Shown piece after piece: positions 33,690 through 45,249 of a stretch of DNA of 64,000 nucleotides. Both the position numbers and the translations under genes were made by a program. Source of the stretch: Massospora cicadina. Lineage: Eukaryota; Entomophthoromycota; Entomophthoromycetes; Entomophthorales; Entomophthoraceae. How positions within the stretch are numbered: the first letter of the stretch is position 1; each line of letters starts with the position of its first letter. The stretch is taken from NCBI GenBank assembly GCA_022478985.1, contig JAKSZP010013634.1:1-64000 (forward strand), given 5' to 3'. The notes below the pieces were generated by a model. It saw only the letters and a program-made list of their open reading frames with translations, was not told the origin of the DNA and did no database searches.

Positions 33690-35672
33690 TGTGCTCTTAG
33701 TAATTAGTATAGCGCGCAGCCCACTCTAATATGAAGCTGGCCAATTTTTATTTAACCAAGGTAAGCTGACCAGGGGATGGACATTATCAAATTAAAACTA
33801 AATATCATAATAAAAAAACGATTCAAACAAAACGCCCACAATGGACAGATTGATTGAATCATACCTATTAAAATATCCAACCAGGTGGGCAGCGGATACT
33901 GCTATCCCTCCATGGTGGACGGGGAGGGGGGATTGGGAGCTCATCTTTGGCCGCATCCATCTCATCCCAGAGTAGGATGCATGTTAAGGCAGACAGTAAG
34001 GGTGTGGGGGCATCAGCGGTATGGGGTTCAATGTTCTTGATGAATGGAACTTCCTAATAGTTGTCAACTATCATAATGACAACGATGTATTTGGCCAAAG
34101 TGTCTTCAGCTTTGAGGCGGGTGTCTGGGAATTGAACGAACGTGGCTATGTTATATTGGGTAATCTTGGCTTTTGGATCCCATGCTACTGTTACCACGTT
34201 CTGGATGGCTTCAGTGACATTTTTGTGTAAAGTTTTTATGTTGATCTTACTTTGTGTAGTAAGATCATTGGGGATAATGGGAGGTGGAATTCCTCCTTTG
34301 CGTGTAGCTACAGATTTGGCGGCAGCTTTGTGGAGTGGACGGCAATCTGGTGTGGCGGCTGCTTCTACTGCAAGCTGGTGGTCGCTGTAGAATGGTTTGG
34401 CATTAGGTTTGGGGAATATTTCTGAGGTGGGAATTATGCATCCCATTATGCATTACAGAACCTGTCAACTTGCAGCAATGGTTCATCAATGACATTACCT
34501 GATTCGTCAATTTCAGCCAATAACTCCCATGGGTTTTGGTTGAATTGGTTTGAGGGAATCAGCGTACAGATGAGGTTTGTTCGATTCATTTGCAGAAGCA
34601 TGGGATTGAACTGTGATCCAATCTGATGCTTGATTGGAGGAATTATTTATGGAGTTGGGGTGAGGAGGAGGCTGATTGGTGGCTGCAGGTGTAGCTGCAG
34701 CAACAGGATTTGGGGGTGGAGGAGGTAGGATTGTGCCCCATACCTGAAATTGTACAGGGTGGGCAGCAGATTGGAGGTTGGCGGATAAGTTGTCTGATCC
34801 ATCTGAAGTGGTTGAGTAGTAACACTTGTGTTTCAAGTGGTCTAACTTGAAACATGATGGACAGATCATCCAGCCGCCCTTGATGTGGGCTAAAAATGGA
34901 TGGTCAGGCGCTGAGGGAATAACGGTTCATGGCAGAATTGCCACCACAATTTTATTAAATTCAGGGCTTATCGTGGCATATGCCTGAGGCCCAGCAAGTC
35001 GTGTGGCCCCATTTTGGAACCACAAATTGTAAGATGGGGTTGGAGCCATAGGCTGTCAAACCGTCCATCAGCTCCTGGTGGAGCACTTCAGGGGGGAGGT
35101 GGTTGGGCAGGCCAGCAACCTGGACCACCAAAGTGGTGTCTGCTGGGAGCTGAGTATGAGTTGTGGGGAGAGGGGTGCCCTGGAATACCAGGGGCACAGT
35201 TGCTGCAGTGGCAGCGTCAGCTTTTCAGGTGAAGCCAAGGTTAAAAATACCCCTTGTAGGGGCGGAAATTGATAAATCTGGCAGGTATCATCACCACCTG
35301 TGTCATTTCAATAATGGCTTGGTTGTGGTATGGGAATAGTTTCCCATATTTGACCCTTAGGCTGTAGTGCATGTTGCTCTGGGGGAGCACTAGGGGGCAG
35401 TGTGGTACCGCTTGGGTATGAGCAAGGTGGTCATCCAGGTCCTTGGGCGGAACAAATTGGCCCATAGGTTTAGAATGACTGGGTGAACCAGTCCTAGCGC
35501 GTTTTCCTGCTGGACGGAAAATGGCAGGGGGAGTTTTGCCGCTGCCCCACGCTGGAGCAGCCAGCAGAGAATTTGAGGACATTGAGTGAAACTACTACAG
35601 GCAAATTTGATTTGTTTTATAAATTTATGTAATTTGGCTCAGAAAGTTACACCAAGCGGAAAGAGAGTCTCA
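33690..35672 (-). mobile_element. B element copy 2 (most complete gag-only element)
   Basis: Minus-strand gag-like unit of about 2 kb. The 5' end near 35,640-35,672 reads (minus) CTCTCTTTCCGCTTGGTG, close to the LINE A 5' end CTCTTTCTGCTAAGC. The coding order is an N-terminal block at 35,582-35,241 (with NMHYSLRVKYGKLFPYHNQ), RRM-like VVQVAGLPNHLPPEVLHQEL (35,197-34,961), a perfect CCHC knuckle CPSCFKLDHLKHKC (near 34,865-34,825), and then a Pro/Asn-rich linker to 34,513. A further domain follows at 34,446-34,054 (QLAVEAAATPDCRPLHKAA, NIATFVQFPDTRLKAE), and ADAPTPLLSAL (near 34,000) comes next. The 3' end has AAATAAA and CTAA near 33,695. No endonuclease or RT is present. Confidence 0.8.
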
Positions 35673-38380
35673 AAGCTGGCCAAGTTATTAATCTACTATT
35701 AATTGAATCCTTGATACCCACTGATGCTTTTCTCTTTCATTTACATTATAGGCTACTGATGTTGTGGCCTCATTAACCTAATTGCATATTAATTTTTATT
35801 CAGCATTAATCTGCTACTTTGCCCTGCATCATCATAAAACATTGTTGATAGGCTCCCTATATTTATAATGGCCAGCCACTTATAATTAGATTACATCTGG
35901 CATACTTCAGTTACAACCTGATATAATAATTTTATGTTGGAAATGCCTGAGCTCTATTCACTTGCTTTCCTGTCCTAATTTAGATATTACGCTAGAAGGT
36001 TACCACTCTTAAGTGATGCTTAGTAATTTCAAAATTCATAAATGAAAAGCTGGTAGAGAGATCATTTCTGAGTAAGATTGCCATCTATAAGGATGTTTTT
36101 CCTATGTAGGTAGTTAAAATCTACTATTAAGTTTATACAGTGAGCCTCTGAGAGAACTGGCAGCACCAGATACTATTGTGTGCTCCTTTCTTTGATTAAT
36201 AAAACTTTATTTATGATAATAAAGTTTTATTGTTAAGTTTTTTAACCAGATTGCTTTCTTCAAAAATTATCTGGTGTTGTTTTTTGTGTGGACCTGTGTA
36301 TCTGAATTATGATGCATAAGTGCTTATTCAACAGCTTCTTATTTCTTGAAACATAATGGTCCCTTCTGAGGACATGGAAGCGCTGTTCATGTTACATGTA
36401 TTTTCTATGTTTAGCATTCCCAAGGAAATATTAAATGACCACAGACCCTAATTTATCACTATATTCTCTAGTGTCATTCTTGACCTTCTCCTGCTTAAGA
36501 CCTGCTGGTCAACTTCTCATTGCCCCCAATAAGATGTTCAAACCAAGAGTAGAACCAAACTCTAGAGCCATACTTCAATGTTAAGCCTCAGCTAGTCTAA
36601 CACATAGGCATCAGATCTACCCCTAGTGCAATTTTTTTAACAACGCGCCCATTTCTCCACTAGTTTCTTCCCCTATAAGGCAATTTAAAATAAACGCCCT
36701 CATTTCAAATTGGCACCGCCTCACTTTCACAGTTCCAGAAGCTGAAGATTGACTTAACCACCTACGCAAACCCCAAACCTTGTCTGGGACCACTTGTCTA
36801 AAGATGTAGAAGACTATAAGTAATTCATGGATTGAAAGTAACACCCACACCATAAACATGGATCCTAGGAGGTAAAGGTAGAAGCAATCTTTCTATCGAT
36901 GTTCTCCTCTGCTTAGTCTAGTATTTAGTAGCCTGGAAAAGCTACCACTCCTATGAAAATAAATGTGTAACCTTAAAGATTGCTCTAACTGAAAGGAACT
37001 GGCTGAAGCTTTCCAAGCATTTCACCCTGAGGCTCCTAGTCCCCTTTAGGAAGTTGTAGCGCCTCTTTCCACCAAACTATTTGAGAGGCACAAGAATCAT
37101 GCCCTCATCCATGCCCCAAAAGGTATAATTTCCTGTTATAAAGGAAAGGATATTATAAGTCTATATCTTCAGCCCTTCCACCTAGATTGTGAGCAGTAAC
37201 ACTTTAGGTATAAGGGGGAACTCATGCTTTCAGTGGCTCCATTATCTCAGATAAGTGACTTGGCTCATGTAGTAGATGAGCGATGAGTTACTGCCTTGCC
37301 CTCAAGGATCCTCCTCTCTGTACCATTTTACTTCTTTAACCTTACTGAAAATGATAGATGGGAAATAAAAGGAGGTGTTCCAGTTCAGGTGCCTCCAGAA
37401 TTACCCTAGGATTTATCACACTCCTGGTCAAGATACCTTCAACATATAGGAAAAGATTTAAAAACCTTCTCCAATTATCACTTGATACCAAATATATAAT
37501 GGGTCATTTCTAATAATATCGCATATCAATACCCCATACTGCTCAATTTCCTAAGGTTACCCTAATTAATTAACAGGTTAGAACATATTCAATCAAATGG
37601 CTGTGCAATCTGCCGATCCAAACAAATCTATGCAAATTTAATTCTGTCAATTTGAATTGTTTACTAATCTAGGGAGTCCAATATCAAAGCTTATGATCTG
37701 ATATAAACTTTTGAGGATTTTACCAACTCATAACCCTCTTCCTAGCCCACCCAATCAAGGTTTTTGCAGGGGCACAGCTCAGGACAGTGCTTTGAGCTAC
37801 CTCAAGTTTTTCATTTCCCACCTTATAGCGGTAACAGCCATCCTTAAAGTATGTTTCCAGTTTGTTCTCTATCTTAGTTTTCCTTCAAATAAACCTAACT
37901 TTACTTAGCTTACTGTTTGTGGAATTTGCCCTTCAACCATGCCACTAGGTTCACAAGTCAATCCGTTAAATTACACTGTCATCTTCAAAATGTTCTTAAT
38001 AATTATGGAAGGGGTTTAAATCCATTAAATTAGCAATTTATCACATTGTGATTGATCTTGTTCTAATGTACATCCCCAATCATCATTGCCAATCCCTCGC
38101 GCATACTACACATACCTGCAACCTCAATTTGACCTGCTGTTTGTCACAAAATTGGTGAAATCTGTTTATTATGTGTCCCTTTATTCCTATTCAAATTAAT
38201 TCAAATATTAACAGCTGTGAAACATGTAGGAGGCACCAACCTTCCTGCCTCTCCTGCCCATGAAGGTTTTCCCTTTCAATCCAGTTTGATTATGGGGCTT
38301 TTGGTATATGCATATATATTTACTCTGCATGTAACCCTTATGACGTCCCTCTCAAGAGTCACTAGGATGGATGAGCTCCT
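35673..38380. other. Unresolved AT-rich region with retroelement debris
   Basis: No convincing gene. Short plus-strand frames (for example 37,711-37,908, with LPSPPNQG and LKFFISHLIAV) weakly resemble the NEGGLGLLDTR...FLKFLWPIV block of LINE A ORF2, so part may be an older LINE relic continuing into 38,380-39,350. A 13-bp perfect hairpin lies at 36,198-36,231. Confidence 0.4.
36198..36231. other. Perfect 13-bp inverted repeat
   Basis: AATAAAACTTTAT (36,198-36,210) and its reverse complement (36,219-36,231) are separated by 8 nt. It contains AATAAA on both strands, so it could act as a bidirectional poly(A) signal, perhaps of a lost LTR. Confidence 0.6.
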
Positions 38381-39350
38381 GGTATTATATTTTATTCATT
38401 GTGTAATAAAACACCCAAATTGGAAGCCTAGTCTATTTCCAATCATCCACCACCCTGCATCTGCTAAGCATTATACGCTTCTCTAATACTCTTATAGCAT
38501 CAATGATCCTTTTGAAGAATTACTAACAAACTATCTGAGCTATCAGCTCAAAGTTATATCAAGCAGTTACTGTAACCAGGCTCTTCTGATCTTGCTTTAA
38601 GTAGGTGCACAGGTTTATAACGCCTTACCATACATAAGGAATGGCCCTAGACTTAGCACCTATCACCATAGAAATTGTTCATAATGGCCTAGTTATTGAG
38701 ACCCTGTTCAACCCACTGGACAGACCCCCTAAATGACCAAGAATACTCAAGCGCCTTCCATCTTCTATAATAATCAACCTCAAGAGACTTTGACAGAATT
38801 TTGACTGCTAATAACTATTGGTAAAAGTAGCCAACGCTTTATGGTAGGTACTCCACTGCTCATACAAGAAAGGAAACTTTGCTGGCCCAACCCTCAAACA
38901 TGTAATTGTCTTCACTGCACCAATCCCATTGACTCACACCTTCAATGCTTTTTCACCTGTCCAGATATATCCACTTTCTGGCCTAGAATCTGCAATTTCC
39001 TTGAGGATCAACCATGAACTGGACACCCACTCCAAGCCTCAATTTAAACAACCCCTGTCCAGATGCAACCACTTTTTATGGGTCCTAGCCTATGCCACAC
39101 CTATCTGAACCATCCACATTTCCTTCTTACATGCTGCATCTGATGTCCAAATGTAGACTCTACCACATATATATCCTACACCACTGTTCACTTTGAGATG
39201 GCCCTTAAGGTTTGCGCCATATCATCATACCTTACCAGAGCTTTCCACACTGAATCACAGCTATGGCATGCATAGCCCCACCTATAATAACATCTTATAT
39301 AATTATCTTTCATCTCAAGGTCTTAGGATCCCAGCTATACTTCAATATAA
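38380..39350 (+). mobile_element. Diverged LINE A-like ORF2 C-terminal relic
   Basis: Plus-strand counterpart of the LINE A ORF2 C-terminus. The segments align in order: CNQALLILL*VGAQVYNALPY (near 38,578) with NQALLALKRVGARIHHAFPY of LINE A, ITIEIVHNG (near 38,660) with RHAIVHNG, NALW*VLHCSYKKG (near 38,835) with NTLWRALHCSYRTG, DSHLQCFFTCP (near 38,930) with its zinc block, and VHFEMALKVCA (near 39,185) with VHFEMALKVCT. It has many stops. It is much older than copies 1 and 2, being diverged at most positions. Confidence 0.75.
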
Positions 39351-40290
39351 AAATCAATAAATCCTTCTCATAGTTTGAGACCATCTGATGCTAAAATAGT
39401 TGGTAAACTTCTTTCTTATGTCATCCACAGAATAGATACCACTTTAATAGTAATCACTTAATTTAAATGAGCCTCATATCTTATCTAGTATCCAGTTGTA
39501 ATTACCTCACAGCTTTGATCAGATTTAAAGCTAACCATAAATTGTAGGGGTTAATAAGATATGATTTATTGAGGTTATATAAGTTTTTATATCCAGTTCT
39601 AATTCATGCCATTATTAAGATGAAAATTAGTGCAACTTGGTTTGATGCCAGTTTAGGGGGTTTCTTAGCTATCTATGTGGATTTTAAGTAAGGTACTAAA
39701 GTTATTTGAAGGTTTTTTGTGCATAAATAAAGTTTTTCATCTTACCCATTGTTGGAAGGAAGGTGTGGCTATGAAAAGTGATGATGTGAAGCTTTTCTTT
39801 GAGTGAGATTTAGATTTATTATCCTGTGTTCCATAAGGAGTACATTGTGGGTTCTTTAAAATTAATTATACTATTAATATCATTCTTTTTTTAATTTATA
39901 TTGCACTACCAGTTAGGGTGAAGTCTAAAGGGAGCTATGTATAACTTTGTGTATAGCTGCTTTGTGGGTCTGTATCAACAGGTTCCTGTGCTCCATACCT
40001 AATCTAACATTGCTGAGGCACCTGCAGGAAGGTATGCTGGTAGGTAAAAAATTTTATATATCAATAATAGTTAATAGTAGCGAGCATAACTATTTTTAGT
40101 CTTCTAATAGTCACATAACGATTTTATAGATTATAGTAGACTAATACATCTAGGTGATGTAACTTATAGACTATAATAAAGAATTTTGAATTTATTAATC
40201 TTAGTAAATAGTAAAACTTAAGATTATCTATATTTAAAGTAAAGCTATAGTTGATATCTATGATCTATTAGATGGATTATATATAACTGT
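39350..40290. other. AT-rich, no gene seen
   Basis: Long A/T-rich stretch with no open frame of note and no repeat I could relate to others in the window. Confidence 0.6.
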
Positions 40291-40293
40291 TGC

Positions 40294-41000
40294 CTTAAGT
40301 AATTAGTTTAAATAAGGTAAACCAACCAGGGGACAGAATGTCATGCCACCGCTTAGTAAAGTCAAGGTTAGCTGCCAGCCTGGGTGAGTGGACACCTGAA
40401 ACACGAGCCAGAATACTGGAAGTATAGCCATCCTCATGACTTGGTACTTCATTGGGAAGGGGACAACTGAAGGATGATGATTGACATTTACCATCACTAG
40501 CATACCCACTAGTAACCACACAGTTGCAAGAGTAGTGGCTATGGATTCCGTAGCAGTTGCTTCCTTAGGCACTCCAGGGGAGGGGCAAAATATGCTCTGG
40601 GAACATGTGGGGCTGAGAATGTGGAAGGGTCATGAAACTTAGCCAATGAGTGGGAATTGCCTCAAGAAGCAGAGCCACATCATGTCGCTATAAGGCATCT
40701 AAAAATGGGATCAACCCCAAGTGACCACCCAAAAATTCATCCATTCAAGTAGGGATGGTAACAAGGTAGTAAGTATGTCCAATATGGCCCAGTTATTACA
40801 AAGACCAGGAAACATGGCACCTTGTAAGAACGTGGCTAACAAATAGCTAAAATAATTCAATTCTAAAATTTCCATGCAAGAATCTGTTATGAAAACAAAG
40901 GATAAAAATTGACTAACAACAAGATCTGTGGGGACTGTTTTCTTAAGTGCTGGGAGCTTGGAAAATAAGAAAATCAGCAACAATCATGGTAGACATAATC
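40294..41000 (-). mobile_element. B-family fragment (copy 3), 3' part
   Basis: The 3' terminus (plus strand TTAAGTAATTAGT at 40,294) and the adjacent GGTAAACCAACCAGGGGACAG match the equivalent end of B copy 2 (TTAGTAATTAGT, GGTAAGCTGACCAGGGGATGG). The minus-strand frames 40,572-40,303 and 40,983-40,711 are weak and diverged. The 5' limit is uncertain. Confidence 0.5.
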
Positions 41001-41429
41001 ATACTTAATTACAGTAAACCAACAATCTAAACTGCTTATAATGCTGATTTGGTCTCAACCTGCTTAGCTAAATTGGTCTCAAATCCTCATATAATTTTTT
41101 TCCTGTCATGATTTTGCTTGGAAGATCAATGACAATTCATTTATTGGATGATCGGTTGTGCCCATGTCTAAGGGTAGGTATGGTAGGTCCCATTACATAC
41201 CAAAATGGTTTATCACCCCTAAACCAGTTGAAGACAAGATTTTTTTTTCTGAAAGAGATGAAATGTATTGGCAGGGTTTTGAACCTTATCATAAAACAGA
41301 TAATTTGGTTGCGCTGAGTATTAGTTGATCACTTAATTAAGATATGAATTGGTGGCAGAAATTGCCAGTTGAGAAAGCATTCATGAACTTCTCACTGGCA
41401 ATGTTTTTTACACTGCTGCCACATTCAGA

Positions 41430-42520
41430 CGCCCCCCAATTTTCTGCATCAACTTTTAGGTGGTAAGAAGAAAAGTTAGGGGAGCAATCTTGAGGGAGTA
41501 GGCCATCACCCATCTCTTGTCTACCACATGGTCCAAATCACTTGGGGAAATGAGAGATACAGCTGCCTTCTTAACCCCCTTCTTTGTCCTTAATGAAAAT
41601 TCCTTAAAGTTGATGTCATGTGCACATGACATAATAATGGGTACCAACCCCAAAGACAAGGCTGGGCGCCAGGAGGCCCAGAGGGTGAAGCTGCAGGCCC
41701 TTCCTGACCTGAGGCACACCCTGGACCAACGCTGGGTTCAGGCAAAATATGCCCAGGTTGGGACTAGTGGTGTGCCAAACGCCCATCCCTTGACGTTGAG
41801 CCAGGCGTTAAAATGAACAATCTACTGAATGAACGTGAACGGTTCAATTAAGTTTGTCAAGGAGCGGGGAGAAAAACCCATTCCATTTTTAAATAACGTG
41901 CTTGGTCAAATCCAACTTCAATCAATCACTCGAGTGAAGTCAGTTTAGCCTATTCAACTAACTCAGATGGCAGTATCGCCCTATTGGTAAGTCAGTGCTT
42001 GGGCCCACTGCGACATAACCCCTATTTCCCCATTCAAGCTTAAATACATTTTCCCTGACCAACATTCCTTGTTGGGCTGACTTCCCAAATAACTTTTCCC
42101 CATTTACGTTATTTTAAATTTTATGATATTCCAAATGCTCCTGTGTGTGAACCTCTTTGAGGAGGTCTCATGCTCCATTACCCTTGCCATTACAAGTACC
42201 ATGCAGCTCTTCCCTCGTGCACCATTTGTTTGCCCAGGTTCCCTCCAACCTAGGTCGCTTAGCCCCATTCAATATGTGCACCGCGTCGCCTTTATAGGGG
42301 TTTTTATTATAAAATTCATATTTTTAAGCCTAGGTTGTTATTGCTCCAGCACCCTCTGCTGGGCTCTAATCACTTTGGCACTAACAGCTAGTTCCCTGGC
42401 GTTGGCCTGGTGCAGCGCGCACTGCCACACTGGGAACAGGAGAGTTATAGACACTCTCCTTACAGTTGAGGCAAAGGGGGTGCTCCTCAGGACTGCACAG
42501 ACATCACTAAAAAAATAAGA
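41430..42520 (-). repeat. Unclassified repeat R3, copy 1
   Basis: About 1.1 kb, matching 57,250-58,260 in reverse orientation over several blocks. The blocks are ACCCCAAAGACAAGGCTGGG at 41,646 on, the segment near 41,930-42,010, and the region 42,120-42,480. On the minus strand the block near 42,450-42,350 reads NARELAVSAKVIRAQQRVLE, whose other copy reads NARELAINAKVIRAQQRELE. This is the best hint of true coding sense, and it is helical and charged. The plus-strand 131-aa frame at 42,123-42,518 is also open in part in both copies. No transposase or polymerase motif was seen. Confidence 0.65.
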
Positions 42521-42579
42521 AAGTAAACTGGACCAAAATGCTCAAGCAAGAAAATCTTCCCAAAACTAAAAAAGTAAAA

Positions 42580-44190
42580 CCAACCAAGCTGACAATGACA
42601 AACTGCTATCTGACCATGGCAGATAGAGTGAGGTGATTATGAGGTTTTTAATCCACAACATCTTCACTGAGAAATTGCAGGCTAAGTTATAAAGCAATGT
42701 TGGTGGCATCCACTGTACATAATTTGATATCACCTGAGGGATATGCAAAGAAGAGATTGTGCGCCACAATAAAAGGTTCCAATATTTTTGGCAAGATTAT
42801 GCTCATCTGGGATACTGGCATAAGGGAGCATGATGAAGGTGGCAATATTCATCTGTATTATTTTATTTAGGACCAGGGGCCACTGCCATGACATTCAGGA
42901 TTCAATCATGAGCTAATTTGTGGAATTTGGGGACACTTACCTGCAGTGGTAAGGGTTTCTGGGACATCAGGAGGGAGTTGACCTTATGCCCAAATCATAT
43001 TAGACTTAGGTGCAGCTTTACAGAGAGAATAACAGTCAGGTGATGCTGCCGCTTCAACAGTGAGCTGATGATTGGAGAAGAATGGGATGGCACTGATTTT
43101 CAGGGCATAAAAGCAAGGTGGGATCTGGGCATTACAATCAGAATAAAAAACTATTTGAGGCAAAGTTAAGATAGGTTAATGGGATACCCAATTCAGAGAC
43201 TTTAGCAACAAGACCAAGAAATTTTAGTTAAAGTGTATTAGGGCATTGGTTTAAGAGTGAGGCTAAATGGACAACTGAGAAGGTGCTTGGGAGAAAATAG
43301 TGGTCCAAACCTTCTACTGATTGGCAAGAGAATTATCTAATGGCTGAGCATAGTGGAGTATGAGGTTTTGGGTCCTTAGCTCAATGGCTGAACAGGAAGA
43401 AAGGGTACAGACAGCAAGTTACCCCATATATATTCCTCCAAAGTGGTTTTGGCATCATAGATAGTGTTGAAAGATTTTGTGGCAGACTACCAGAAATATT
43501 TTTGGAGTAATCCAAAGTAAAACAGGTAAGGTAAATTTGGTATCTATTGTTGATGCATGCCTAGAAGAAATGGTCAGATGTGGATGCAATTTGGGGATGC
43601 AGGGGTATTTGTTAGGTGATATCAGCATGTAAAGAGGTGATATTAGTGGTAGCATGATGAACTGTGAGGCTCTTAGCACTTCTAGAGGAAGTGAGGTAGA
43701 GGATGGAGTTTGAACCATAGGCTGAGAGCCCTGACATCAACTCATTGTACAACACCTGGGGTAGGGGGTGTAACAGGAGGTTGGCAAAATTCACCATCTT
43801 CATATTGTAAGTGGGTAGGTAAGTACAAGTTGTGGGATAGGATTACTTTAGATAATATTAGTTTCTGCTACCGTTGCAGAATCCTCTTTATAGTGGAAAC
43901 CTATACCAAAATATCCCTTAAAAGGGTGGAAGTCAATGGATTCCACTGGTGCAAAAGCAGGGTAACAAGCTCATTTTTTTGCTTTTCTAGCATATAGGAT
44001 AATCTAGCATAGTTAACTTGGAGGAAAAATTGAATATTGGAACAAGGTAGGATGAGAGGTTAGGGCAAACTAGGTGGGTGGGTGCATGGTGGAGCACTAA
44101 GTCCCTTAGAGGTACATAACAGCGGTTGGGGCTTATAGGCTTGTCAAACTAATCCTGATACATTTTCTCATAGGGTGGAAAATGCTGGGG
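42580..44190 (-). mobile_element. B element copy 4, degraded
   Basis: Minus-strand relic with the same order as B copy 2. MVNFANLLLHPLPQVLYNEL (near 43,797) matches the RRM-like block VVQVAGLPNHLPPEVLHQEL, and NIATFIMLPYASIPDEHNLAK (near 42,855) matches NIATFVQFPDTRLKAEDTLAK. The CTATCTGCCATGGTCAGATA segment near 42,620 (minus strand) matches the B copy 5 3' part. The zinc knuckle is not recognisable. It has multiple stops. Confidence 0.65.
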
Positions 44191-44383
44191 TTGGTTCAAC
44201 GCTGCTATACTGGAGAAGCTGGCAGTGGAGCCAAGGCATAGTTAGCTGAGTGGTATTTTGGCAGTACAGATAAAATAAACTTTTTTTTAAAATTGCTTGA
44301 GAGTGGGATCAGATAGAAATAAAATTTAATACATGTTATATAAGTGGTTGTTAAACTATCTGATATACATACTATGCGTCTTG

Positions 44384-44400
44384 CATAAAACTGTAATCTT
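44384..44400. repeat. Target duplication of LINE A copy 2 (left)
   Basis: CATAAAACTGTAATCTT. The right copy at 47,044-47,060 differs only at one position (G/A). Confidence 0.93.
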
Positions 44401-44455
44401 TTTTTTAGTACTAGATGGTCCCAACCCAAGGGGGGATTCATCGATGTTTATTGAA

Positions 44456-45249
44456 TTACGCCTGGGCTCCTAAGAGCCTGAGGCGAGGGAAGGGGAGGGA
44501 GGAGGCATCGAGAAAGGGAGGGGGGTTTACGCGCCAGAGCCGTGCTGCAGTGACAACTGAGCGGGGGAGGGTTGGCGACATTTTGCAGACCTTCAGGGCC
44601 ATCTCAAAGTGCACCTGAAAGTGGGTGATCATGTGTGAAAGGGTCCACACCTGCTGGTCAAAGGCAGCACGAAGGAAGGAGTTATGGATGGTCCAGATGG
44701 CTGTGGCATAGGTGAGGACACGGAGGGGTCAGTGGCAACCAGGCAATGTCTGCTCAAACATGAGGTCTTGCACAGGGTGTCCAGACCAGGGCTGAGCATG
44801 GAGGAGCGCGCAGGCCTTTGTCCAAAATGCGGCTACACCTGGACAGGTGAAAAACGATGGAGGTGGGAGTCAATAGGCTCCACACAGCGGGGGCAGCTTC
44901 AGTGCTGGAAGGTAGGGCCAGTCCGGTCCCCTGTCCTGTATGAACAGTGGAGCACCCTCCATAAGGTGTTGGACACCTTTGCTAACAGGATGGGGTGATA
45001 GACGTCCTTCCACAATTCCTTAAGGTCAAATCTCACGGAGGGAGGGAGGAGCTCAAGGAGTCTTGGGCGGATGGGAGGACGATCTTGGGGGTTGAGGCGA
45101 GTTGTGACAACTTGTCCATTGTGCACAATTGCATGGCGACGGGGGCTGAGGCCAGGGCCTTCCCTTCTGTATGGGAAGGCATGGTGGATCCGCGCGCCTA
45201 CTCGTTTCAGGGCAAGGAGAGCCTGGTTCCAGTAGGGGGATGAGGATGG
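44456..45249 (-). pseudogene. LINE A copy 2 ORF2 C-terminal domain
   Basis: C-terminal region with the CPRC...H...C zinc block (near 44,897-44,845). Trp is intact in AAFW (near 44,822) where copy 1 has TAG. The terminal frame 44,650-44,456 ends LRLLGAQA as in copy 1. The stop just before the CPRC block is shared with copy 1, so it was present in their common source or marks a frame boundary of the active element. Confidence 0.8.

Noticed and set aside
36600..37600. A second gypsy gag or host gene between B copy 2 and the LINE relic
   Set aside because: Plus-strand translations give scattered plausible residues but no block I could align with any Gag, RT or host protein.
41930..42010. tRNA-like segment in repeat R3
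   Set aside because: It has an A-box-like stretch, and the second R3 copy keeps it, but no B box follows at proper distance.
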